From contig OZ005700.1 of NCBI GenBank assembly GCA_963930775.1, positions 7,078,609 through 7,142,608 on the forward strand: DNA of 64,000 nt, read 5' to 3'. The translations under genes and the position numbers were made by a program. Of the stretch, positions 1 through 11,197 are shown in pieces. The notes below the pieces were generated by a model that made no database searches, was not told the origin of the DNA, and saw only the letters and a list, made by a program, of their open reading frames with translations. Every line of letters starts with the position of its first letter. Position 1 is the first letter of the stretch. Source of the stretch: Cliona cf. orientalis. Lineage: Eukaryota > Porifera > Demospongiae > Clionaida > Clionaidae.

Positions 1-767
1 TGTGGGAAGTCAACATTATATTATGGCCTAATTTTTTCAAAGATTCAAAGATTGGTACCAAACTGAATTTGGTTGTATTTGTGTAGAGCCTATCTGAAGA
101 GATGTTCATGAATACATAATATTTTATACATGTGTAATTATGCTAATCCGTATAGCAAGTACGCTCGTTCTTGTTGCACCAACACCGGCAGAATAGAATA
201 ATTGGCAAGAATAATACTATTCTTTTCTGCCGGTGTTGGCGTAACAAGAACGAGCGTACTTGCTAGCGGATTAGTATCTATTACCCAACCAAGAATCTCG
301 ATATTCTTACATATTATTATGGTTTCATAAAACTCGAAAGGGATTTGGTGATACCCTCCATAGTGAGGACATCCTTGAAACGAGGGAACCACCTTTGTAA
401 TCAAAACACTTGAAGCTATTCCACGACTATCCACAGCCACGTACACGATACTTCTGGCTTAGCCTAATATAAATGGAGGCCTTCACATTCATTCATGTAC
501 ACCCACTTGCATACATGTACGGTGGGTCCCCACTGTAGTTAGTATCTTTGCCTTAGTCTGATTAAAATTTTGATAGAGCCTCATGTCATGCTACCCTTGG
601 AGTGGTGGTATTTAACAGCAGCCATAACAGACGACTGTGTAAACAAAATGCCCTTCATACCACGACCATCTCACCTAGCAATTAGGCCATCCGGCTGAAT
701 GGTCTGTTGTTCTTTGTAATGTGGTGACTGGCTACGAGATTCCCACTTTGTCCTCGATGTTTTGCAG
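1..767. other. Upstream intron sequence of GTF2F1 with a hairpin
   Basis: No exon is recognisable. The stretch ends in a usable acceptor (TTTGCAG, 761-767). It holds the inverted repeat described at 143-275; otherwise it looks like AT-rich intron sequence. Confidence 0.5.
143..275. repeat. Near-perfect inverted repeat, hairpin element
   Basis: Left arm about 143-200 and right arm about 218-275 are reverse complements apart from a few substitutions and a 2-nt indel; they share AGCAAGTACGCTCGTTCTTG and CAACACCGGCAGAA. The loop is about 17 nt. This is the shape of a foldback-type or palindromic MITE. No open reading frame of note lies inside. Confidence 0.8.
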
Positions 768-3700
768 GCAAAGCAAGCTCTAAAGGAAGCTCCAAAAGAT
801 GACGAGGCCCTGGACAGGCAGGAGGAGGGAGAGATCGACAAGGGATTCATAGAGAGCTCCTCATCGAGTGAGGATGAACTCACAGAAGAGGGTAAGACCC
901 TTTAATGATGTACTGGACTAGAAGGTGTTAATGAAAGGGAAGGGTATACATCTTCTATGCCTCTCCCTTCCTCTCTTTCTCTTTTTCTCTTTCTCTCCTT
1001 CCCTCCCTCCCACCCTCCTTTTCTTCAGGTAAGGAGATTCAGGCTCTGCTGAAGATGCAGACCACGGAAGAAGAGCCTGAGTTGGATGACTCCATCACCG
1101 TCGATGACTCACCGAACATTAAAGGTAAAAAAGAGTGGGTGTGCACGCCTACATGTACATATACGTGTTTGTACATTAACATAACTTTTGCCCTGCTCAA
1201 GGAAAAAGAAAGCGTGTTTCAACTTTGGTTAGCTGGCAGCACCTAGCTATGAATATGTACATGTGACTGTATGTGTGTGAGTATTATAAACCCTGTATGC
1301 GGGGTGTACATACGTGTACCTACGTATGCCGCTTAAGTTTCATTATGAGTGCAAGCAGTATAATAATACATATATATGCATATACCTGTACATACCTTTG
1401 CTGCCTTTGCTGCTCGAAAGTGAAGTCATGTGCGTACAATAATAAAATAAATTATTATGTTTGTCATAAAGCCAAAAAGCCAAAGTGAAGTCATGTGTGT
1501 GCACTATGTTTACCAGTCTGCCTGCCTGGCTACTAAACCAGGCCAGGCCAGGCCAGGCCTTTGGGTGTGTGTTGTTGAGCCGTTGTTCACGTGTTTGGTT
1601 GTTGCTTCCTCTTGTTCTCCCTCCCACGATTAGCACTCAGCCCGCACCGCACCACACCACAACGCTGTCCAACCATCAACCCTGTCCTAATGAGTGCATG
1701 TTTTTGAATCTGAGAACTCCTTGTCCTGGTCTATTCTTTGCCATGGCAACGCATCGTTAATTGGCTTCATGACTCCATAATCGGAACACAAAAGGTGGGG
1801 TAGCGTACATGTGTCACACTACTTGTTTAACAGCGACCCCCCTAGCCTCCTAGCTTCCCCCCTCCCTCCCTCCCCCCCTCCCCCCCTCCCCACCTTGGCT
1901 ACCACGTCCTACTTCATTCTTGTAGCATTCTTCATCCATGTTCTCAAGTCGCTTTGTATTGACAACACTGAACCCACATCCCTTTGAGGTGGTTGGGGCA
2001 CTGCTGTACTGTATTAGGTACTACTGTATTCGTAGGTGGGTGGTAAACAAGGTAATGTATACCCTAACCTAATCGTGCGAAACATTGCTGCATATGGTGA
2101 ACAGTGAATGCAATGTTATTTTGCACGCTATTCTACAATTTCTTCATTATGGTAATCATAATAAATATTATTACTATTCTGTGCTGTAGTGCATGTACTA
2201 ACGCCCACGGATCGTGTTGGGTGTAGCCAATGTTAGACGACATCGCCAGTTATTGGTGTTTATAAATTCTTGTCTTTTTTCTTTACCAAACAATGAGACC
2301 CTGGTCATATTATTATGGACATTGCATGTCTCAGCTGGTCTCTAGCTGTGCTAACTGCTGCTTTGCAGCTGTCATTTGCATCCACACCAGTCTCAACTTG
2401 GACCGCAAAAGACACTCGGACACGGAGTCTAAACTGCTAATGCTGATTCGATTTTTGAACCTCTTTACGGGTCATTTAGCAGGTAAAACATTCCTGAACA
2501 GACGTCATTTGCATACCTGGGAGTCCTGCGGTCAATGCTCCGTACACATGCGATTGATTAGCTAATGAATACGCGTGTAATATTAAATTTTTTTGTACTA
2601 CCTATCAGTGTTCCTCCAAGAATTTTGCCATCAATCATTTGTGTTTCTTGGTGACAATTTAGTACTCTGAACTTGGTACTCTTGGACTTAAATGTGGTAT
2701 TGCCTATTGCCAACCTAATGGAATGCTGCTACACATAGCTTACGAGCAGCCCATTATAGCTATAACGTTAACATTGGTATAAGAATACATAATTAATTTG
2801 TATACTCTCCTATGTTTGCAAAGGTGGAATGTCCTGATCAATGATACGTTTCTTCCTTGCTAACTAGCAAGCATCATAGTTATGTATGTATATTAAGCTA
2901 TAATATATTAATAGGGGTTCCTCTGTGTACAGTGAGGTTATGCTAAGTGTGGCTGTCAATCCAATTTGGTAAGTTTGTGTGTGTGGGTTTTTCTTGGTAG
3001 ACGCACTCTTGCATTCTTATGTGGTTAGCTATGAGCTCTAATCCATTTAAACAGGTCAAATCAGACTGCCATAAGCTGTTCACTTCAAAGACAGGTCGGC
3101 CGGTCTGAGAGCCTTTCTTCCATACAGTACCCCTTGGCAGCTGTTGGCTTTGGTGTACGTGTAAATACACATGCACACCCACTTTACTGATCTATAATAA
3201 TCTAAACTGTGTCGACAAATGTAGGCAATTAAGAGTCCTTGTACTCGGTAGCCAGATAGCTCCAATTTTAATTGGTAAGGTGGATAAACTATTTGGGCAA
3301 GTGCATCTGTGAAAAAGAAGGTTGCTATGCAACGGGGGTCTGCTGACTTGTTTTCCGGGAAATTCCATGCTCTATCTGCATTGTATGCCTTTGTAGGTAT
3401 GGTTGTGTAACAGCGACTAAACAGCGTAATTTCTTTTACATGTATTAGTGATGTGCATTGTTATGTACTGGAACCAACGATTACAGATTGGTCATTCATG
3501 ATGCATGTGAACAATGCAATCTGAGCAAGAGTGAGGCTTGTTGTGGCCGTGTCCGACTACAGGCTGGTATGATCATTCACACAAGACATTAGATCCATAT
3601 CTAATGGGCCTAAACCACGTTAGAGAAGAGGTATGACTGTAGCTAAGGAACATAATTAAATGGCCTAAATAATGTTAAAAAAGAAGTGTGGACAATATAG

Positions 3701-6700
3701 CTACATAATATACATGTAGTATGCACACTGTATAGGTAAAGTATATATATGACTTAAAGGCCTAAAGAGTTGGACGATAACCGTATGTACATGTAGTATA
3801 TATAGATCAACGTACTGTTATAGGTAAGAGCGTGCATGGTTTGAAGGGATGGGGATGGGGATCACACAGAGTAGTGTGGGAGTGTAGTGTCGTATGATTT
3901 GTCTCAAGAGTCCACACCTAGCAAGAGGGGCTTTGCCTTTGCTTTGCCTTTGCTCTGCCATGTGTGTGCAGCCTAATGGCCCAACAGCCAAACACTGGTT
4001 GCTTATTAGGCCACCCTGGGCCGGCCATGAGAATACGCTGGGAATGTTGGGGAAACACACTCTTTGAACTAGTGGTTAGCGGTGGTTCATATGACCCTAA
4101 TCAGGATGCCTCGAGGATATTATGTACACAGTGTAGAGTGAGGTTACAGTGTGTGGGGAAGTGGATGAGATTGAAAAATCAACATACTTGTGTTCTTCCA
4201 TAAGGAAAATCCTGCTTGCATATGATTAAGGTGACCACTCTTATACCACTATTCATCGCTACGGTAACTAATGATGTTATAATGTCTCCTTAATGTTGTT
4301 CATTAGGAGGTATAGGGTTACTGGGCAATGGTACACTGAAAGTTAGCAGGTCAGTAGTCCGTGCTGTTATTGCTGATGGCAGTGATGTGTATGGGATCAG
4401 CTTACCCCCTCTAGACTTGTGTACAGTGTTTGATTTGGCCTTTCAAAAGGGAATTTTTTTGATCGAAGCGATCTCTCTCGTAGTAGCATATTGGAAAAAT
4501 GGAGTAGAAGCTCATACTGTATCAGTAAATTATAGTAGAAACTTCTTGAGCATATAGAACACAGTTAATTGAATGACAACACAACTAGGATGTTTTGGTC
4601 CTTGGAAGTTCATCAGCTACAAGGACCGAAACGTCCTAGTTGTGTTGTCATTCAATTAACTGTGTTCTATATGCTCAAGAAGTTTCTACTATAGCATATT
4701 GGAAATAAGATATGAGATGATTGCTATACAAAGTGTAGAAGGCTAGCCTCATTCCCAGGCCCTATTCCCATATTGCATACTGCATGAAATATTAAATAGT
4801 TGGGAAGATTGGGGACCCTGGGAATCAGGCTATAGAAATCCGGGTCACATACCATTACAATAGATTGTGGCAAATTTCAAGTAACGTAATACGTATTGAT
4901 AGAATTGCAGGTTTCCCAACAGCAATTCACGTTTGCTCTGATGTGGTGGTCTCTTGACTTTAGAGCAACTTGCGAGTGAAGGCTAAAGATTGTCTCCCTA
5001 TTTGTTACCCTACATCCAATATGCTTATTGTAGGTAATTAGGAATAATTGATGCAATTATTATGGAGTTACTTTGTAGACAGGATGACCCAAATTAAGTC
5101 TACTTCAGAACAGCATCCTCCTCATTTGTCATGCATATCAAGACGACTAGTTTCTATGTATGGCATTGTCAAACATACGTGATTTAATCACCATATTTGT
5201 AGTGCGCAGATGGAGTGCATGTTTTAGAAGAAAATCAATATTTCTGATTTAACCTCTCTTTGTAAAGTGTTAATTGATTCAAAGTATTACCATGATCCTA
5301 ATCAAAGGACTTCCATGCATGGTAGTCTCATCTCCAGTCTTATTCCCAAAACCTGGGAACAATACTTACAGGGAGAATTTGCCCTAGCCCCCAGGCTCCA
5401 CCAGTGTTCAATACCATAATAACTTGAAATGCCTATAAAACTTACTGGAATGGTGCATGTACTTTCCTACGCAGCAACATAGGATGTTGTCCAGAGTAAC
5501 GAGATACTGATCTCAGGGGCATCCTATATTTCAGAGGAATTCTTATCAGCATTTCTGTTTTTGTCAAATTTTGTTTTCCAAATTTGTTATGTCATCATAG
5601 TACTCCAATAATAATTTGTAGAGGTTATCATAGAGAAAGCAGTCTCACTGAGACAAAGAGCTGTAGCAGCAACTATCGACTAGCTTATGAGTCCTGGTAG
5701 CCATAACAGCACCTTCATCTCTATGGACCTAGTTGACATAATTAATAGCTTTCTCATGTCCACTGAGTACCCTGCGAATACCATCGCTCACGACTCAATA
5801 CTGCTTCAGTTCTATTATATACATGTATGAACGATAATTCTACTGTATAGTGATAACAGCTTACTTGCAGCCTCAATTGTAATCTAATCTCGTTCCCAGG
5901 GTAGTCCGTTTTTCTGCAAGTGCCAAAGTGCTGAGAGGGCCATGGGGAGTAATCCACAGTTAATGGAAAACTTTGTGCTTAGCACAAGCCAAAAATTTAT
6001 AATATTATTATAATTATGGCAAGGATCTTTAGCATACAATCTATGGCCATTACAGCTTTTTTGGATAAATAAGTGTCCTCATTATGGGTACTGGCATTGT
6101 ATTCCTGTGGCACTAAGTGGTTCCATGCACCAAGGTGATAATGTGGCTGTATTGTGGTCTTTCCAAGCAATAACCAAAAATGCTATAATCTTGCACATGT
6201 ATGTTTGCAGCACATCCTCTGTATAATATGCTCAAGTGGCAGTGGTATGTAATTAGTTCTGGTGTGGTTGTAGCTCCAGCTGTCCCTCAATAGACTGATG
6301 TGGGGGGTTATATTGAGTTATTTATGGAGAAGGCATGACACATCTTCCATTGCAGATCCACTATGGTTACCGTCCTGTATTATGTACATGTACATGTATG
6401 CTTGCATGGTCCACACATGTGCACATGCACTGCATGCCACATCCTGGTATCCCCTGGCAACAATATCTACCATCATGTATAATAATAATAATATGCTGAC
6501 CTCCAAAAATGAATATTGGTGTCACATGTGTGGGTTCAGGGTGATATTATATTGAGCATTATGCACTTGAACTATTCAAATAAACCCCTTGTTGTGGGTG
6601 GCCCCCTTAACCCACTTAAATGTAGCACATCTCAGTTGTATGTATTCTTTCTGAGAAATCACTGATGAAATCATTTAAGGTTCCCACCATGCATGCAGTT

Positions 6701-9700
6701 GAAGACAATAATGTAGTTGAACAAACACCATCTATAGCTATCCAGTAAAGAATTTATGCATGACGGTAATATAATAATAATATGATGATTATGCCAACAT
6801 GCACTGGGTTTCTCCTGGTGGTGCACTGCATCCAGCGGTGTCCTTTTATGTATGGGAGATTCTGAACTTGTGGTTGCGGTTGGCGTTCGTGATTAGACAT
6901 CCGGTCTATATATCCAATAGTGTGGTGTGCAAGAGACGCAAAGACGCAGAATTTCTTGGAAATGGCCAGCAATTCGCATTGTTTTATCTGTATCCTAGGT
7001 GAATCTGCCCTCCTTGTGATGTGTATAAACAGACCAAAGTCATTTGATAGGAGTGTTCGTAGATGTGAAAATGTAGAAATTAAGTGTCATGTTTACCCTG
7101 CACACATGACATTATGCAAGGGGTAGTAATCGGTTCTATCGTTGTCATTGTCATCATAGTTGCTGTGAGCAAAAGTGCTATATCTCGAGGTCTAGCTAGC
7201 TAGGCACCTGAGAGCGACTGGTAAGTGCAGTGAATCCGTCGAATTTGCAGTGCAAAAAAACTGATTTTATGTGCATGGCGAGCAAACCAAACCAATATCA
7301 CATGCAGGAGGATTTGCATTTCTTATATCAGAAGGGCAGAGATGAGAAGATATATTGTTTCAGCGGCATTATTGTTCGTAGTTTTTATGTGTATCCTGGA
7401 TGCTTTTGTGTCTGAGAGCAAACTGTAGGAGCATTATACATGCATGAGTGCGTGTGATTTGCGGGTAAGCGGGTATTCCAGCTTAAGTGATAATAGTGGA
7501 GGGTGAGACTTGAAGACGTAGCTTTAATGATCGGGCTTCGTTAAGAAATACTTGATCGAACTGGTCGTTCATTAAGAAATATTTGGCATAGTTTAGCAGT
7601 ATCTTGGCGGTATCCTGGGTAAATCTGCCTTAAAGTTTATGAGAGTGAGCAGATTAAATAGAATTTGTTGAAGATCGACATGAACGTGAGCAGACATCCT
7701 GTCTACACTTGAGGGAGGGAAAAGGCACGGTATAGTCCTAGAATTAAAAATCATATTCCTTGGATGCATGTAGGAATCTCTTTTCTGCATTGTGAGTATA
7801 GCACAAGCCCAGACTTCTCTCACTAGGCAACCTTTGACCTTTGATGCCTGGTGTAGCTAGCTAGATCTTTTCATTGTATGGTATCGTAGGTTGGTCTGGA
7901 TGAAGCATGCGGCACTGCTACGCCATCCACTTGAGAAGCTAGCTTGCATGCAAAATGTGCATAATAGTATGTGACCTGCTATAAGAAAAGGGACCATTTG
8001 CGGACGATAATAGTATTCAATTTTTATGCCCAATTAGCTTGCTTTCAATAAAATTATGTACATGTAGCTGATTGTGAGTAGCTACAGCATATAGATGCAT
8101 GTATAGGCACAAACAGAGCAGATCAGCTACGTGTACAGCACATTACTCCATGCATGCAACAATTAAGCTACATACTACCAATAAAACTCTCAAATGGTCC
8201 CTTTCCTCATAGCTGGCCAAATATACAAAAATTAATGGTATTTGTATACATTTCTTGGAACTCATAGCTACTCTCTTTTGATCATTCACAAGTTTACTGC
8301 ATGATGTCGTAATAATACATAATGCTAATTGGGTCTATTGCCATTATATTTTACTTATCTTTCAATGGAAGGCCTACTACTTCGGAATTCGTTATTATCA
8401 TACATATTGGTTATACATATTGCTACATTTATGAGTGTAACTACATGTTTGAGAGCCATGCAAGTAGCTACCTATTTCTTAGAAATTACGCAGTTTCATG
8501 CTGACCAGTATATATACCTTATTACTTAAGTTACCATGCGGCGTCATTGACTGCTCTAGATCTGCCTACGTCGTCTTGTTTACTCTCATGCACTTTGGAT
8601 GCATTGGAAAGAGTTTTCTCATGGAAGCTGCTGTGCGTCTAATTAGCTGTTGGTGTGGCAAATTAGTACATTTAGGAAGTTTCCGAGCATTCATAAATGC
8701 ATGTACCCTCCAATTAGTCGGAGACTGTACTCATGTTAGCTATGGTCCCCAGTCTCCTGTCTAGATATGCTGTGGTGGGTTTGCGTGCTATAGATAGAGC
8801 TGCCAATGTTTGCGTGTGTAGTTTGTTTGTTTTGTGAACTCAAGTTTTTTTGTGATGTGCATGTATGGTGATCCAAATTTGGTATGCCCATGCTAATGGA
8901 CGTACATGGATTTGCTCTCTCTCCATTAGCTATGACATTGCTGTTCATCTCTGACTAGTGCAATAATATTATTATTTGCACCGCATGAATGCAGCTTTGC
9001 AGTTCTATAGATGCACTGCAAGTATGTGGCTTGTGAAGCACAATCAACTAATAATAATTTATACTATAGCTCTTTGCTTGCCACTCAAAATTGCAATCCT
9101 GCAGTCAATGGTTTTCATGGTAACACTCTTCGATGCTTCCTTACATGAGGTTGTTAGTTATGGCTAGTTGAATATTGAGCACCCTGAGAACTTGAGGCAT
9201 GCTTGTATTGCTTACACGTGTCTTTGCCGACTGGTCTTGAGCCTCTTGGAAGCCATTACAGAATTTGCAGTTCATTGTTTGCTATTAATCAGGTAATTGG
9301 CGGATGATCCTGCTGGAATTAGTCTGTATAGTGTAGCCTTGCACCCCTCATGCACAGTCATGCACACTGGCTTATCATAGTGTGTCGGTATGTGCACCAA
9401 TGTTCCTAGCCTCATACCCAGGCCAATGTTTCCACCTATAATTAAAGTAAATACATGCAGTTATACATGTTTGAGAGCACTATATGTACGTGTATGTTAA
9501 GAGTGTATGACTGTAGTCGGAATGTCGCATAATATAAATTATAGATCTATTTGGGGCGGGGGAGCATGCATGCACTGACTGTGCACGATTACTTACATAC
9601 CCTGGAGTGTTGCGCTAGCTCTTGTCTTCGATTGTGTGTGCAAACAATAATTAACACATAGCTATATAACTATTGGGCAGTGAAATAATCATGCTATCAC

Positions 9701-10197
9701 AACATGCAAAAGTGTTAGCGATATTTGACGTTAATGCACATGCAGCTTCGAAGAAGGAATCACCCGGCAAGTCAAAGAAAAAATCCAGCAACCAAGCAAG
9801 CTCCCAGCAAGGCGGCACTAAGAGAGAGAGAGAACAGGAGTCAAGCGAGCAAACTGCTCAGACCACTGCAGCTCCCTCTCCTGATGGTGCAGGAACAAGC
9901 AGTGCAGCACCTGGAACGTCGGGGAGCGGTAGTCAGCCTCCAGCCAAAAAGCACAGGACGGAGTACTCTCCGAGTACCATCACAGAGGAAGAGGTCCAGC
10001 GGTACCTGAAGAGGAGACCCATCTGTTCCAATGACCTTGTGAAGAAGTTTAAGAGCAAGAAGACGGAGATGGATAAGAAGCGAGTGGTGGAGGTACTCCA
10101 TAAGCTCATCCAGGGCATGAAGAACGTCGAGAAACAGACTATCAAGGGAAAGATGTATCTGTCATTGAAGATAGCGCAAGAGGAGGGCACCCAATGA
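768..10197 (+). CDS. GTF2F1: General transcription factor IIF subunit 1 (TFIIF alpha / RAP74), 3' part
   Basis: Visible exons are 768-891, 1029-1124 and 9746-10197; together they stay in frame for 672 nt. The 5' exons lie outside the window. The first two exons encode an acidic, serine-rich stretch (GEIDKGF, then a run of serines and acidic residues) like the charged middle of RAP74. The last exon encodes a basic, low-complexity linker followed by the C-terminal winged helix (EEVQRYLKRRPICSNDLVKK ... MYLSLK), which aligns well with human RAP74 (VRRYLTRKPMTTKDLLKKF). TFIIF binds RNA polymerase II in the preinitiation complex, and this winged helix is known to contact the CTD phosphatase FCP1 and TFIIB. 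The intron 1125-9745 is far longer than any other in the window, so a small missed exon inside it is possible, although the frame closes without one. Confidence 0.85.
4531..4693. repeat. Long palindrome (73-nt arms, 17-nt loop)
   Basis: Left arm 4531-4603 and right arm 4621-4693 are reverse complements with only two mismatches, both explained by C-to-T changes in the left arm. A 14-bp word (TAGCATATTGGAAA) occurs just outside on the left (4484-4497) and overlaps the right edge (4692-4705), which may mark a duplicated target or the ends of a larger element. Likely a young foldback MITE. Confidence 0.88.
4744..4832. repeat. Short inverted-repeat element with TAGCCTSATTCCCAGG ends
   Basis: The left end starts TAGCCTCATTCCCAGG and the right end is its approximate reverse complement (CCTGGGAATCAGGCTA). 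The interior is about 55 bp. The same terminal word appears in the larger element at 47298-47566. Confidence 0.6.
7090..7265. repeat. Dispersed repeat, copy A
   Basis: Diverged copy of the sequence at 49855-50015. Shared landmarks in the same order are TTTACCC-GC, GCAAGGGGTA, TAATCGGTT, a GTTGTCATTGTC-like run, ATATCTCGAG and AATCNNTCGAATT. The copies are clearly homologous but decayed. Confidence 0.55.
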
Positions 10198-11197
10198 AAC
10201 TAAATGATACCATTATCACAGTGTTTAGGGAAACTTGACTCGCATCATGCATCTCTCATTTCATGTTATGTTAATTGGAAATTTTCATGCCCCATCTTTG
10301 TGTCTAGACTATTAATTTTCATCATAATAATATTATTTGTTGTTGATGGCTGAGTTCAGTGCAGCATTGCATTGGCCTCAGTTTTGTGTTTGGAATGGAA
10401 GGGTGATTGAATTTCACACTTTGGCCTCATTTATTCCACCAATGTTAATGCACAATTACTATGGCCAATGCTTATTACTTCCTCTAAATTAATTCGGAAC
10501 TCCTTAGAATGCAGCATTCCATGGTTCTGCTTCTAGTGATCGGCTGCTGCAAGATTCGAATGCCTTGAATCAGCAGCTTGACCTCGAAAAAAAAAACCCA
10601 TGCAGAAGCCTTGCAATCCATGCATGCATGACACAGAACATCTTCTATTTTTTGTACCCAGTATTGGATGCATGCAGATGCAGACATGCATGTGTACAGT
10701 CTGTATTGCATGGACAGTCTTGTAATTTTGTATATACCCTGCAGTCGTTCAGGTAGCTACCTACTTGAACCAATCATTGCTTGACTGCTATTTGAATTCG
10801 AAGTTGTTCGGAGAGCAAATTGCCCAGAGGTAGATAATAATAATATTTATTGTGCTCAAACTGAAAATTAGAGGTTGCCTGGGTTTCCTGTACCGTGGAA
10901 TGCTACGTAGCTCCTCCTTGACCCGTATGACAAAGCGGATCCTTTTTTATACTGGAGGTTCATAGATTGGAACTTGTTACCGGAAGAGGTTAACGGAATT
11001 CATCGCGTGCTTTTGACCGCATACTGGTATTTTTAAAGCCTAGGATCAAGGCACCCACACTAAAGAGATATCGCTGGTCGATACACAAACCTAGGTAGCT
11101 CCACTCGCAACTACTTACCACCTCCTACAACTGAAGCTAGTTACAGAAGTCACCCAGAGGACGTCTGCAGGAATCGACCATCGGCAGTCAATTTGAC
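10198..11197. other. Intergenic region GTF2F1 - adhesion GPCR
   Basis: One kilobase between the stop of GTF2F1 and the start of the receptor. It should hold the GTF2F1 3' UTR and the receptor promoter and 5' UTR. I see no clear TATA box, RNA gene or repeat. Confidence 0.5.

Larger units (their letters stand above)
1125..9745. other. 8.6 kb intron of GTF2F1
   Basis: The donor is GTAAAA at 1125 and the acceptor ends GCAG at 9745. I find no recognisable coding exon on either strand. It contains the palindrome 4531-4693, a short inverted-repeat element at 4744-4832, and a dispersed repeat at about 7090-7265 that recurs at 49855-50015. The rest is AT-rich sequence with many short palindromic words (TGCATGCA, AGCTAGCT, TACATGTA). 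Confidence 0.6.

Noticed and set aside
1485-2565. Open frames of about 90 codons inside the long GTF2F1 intron
   Set aside because: No recognisable domain, no splice context, and a size expected by chance.
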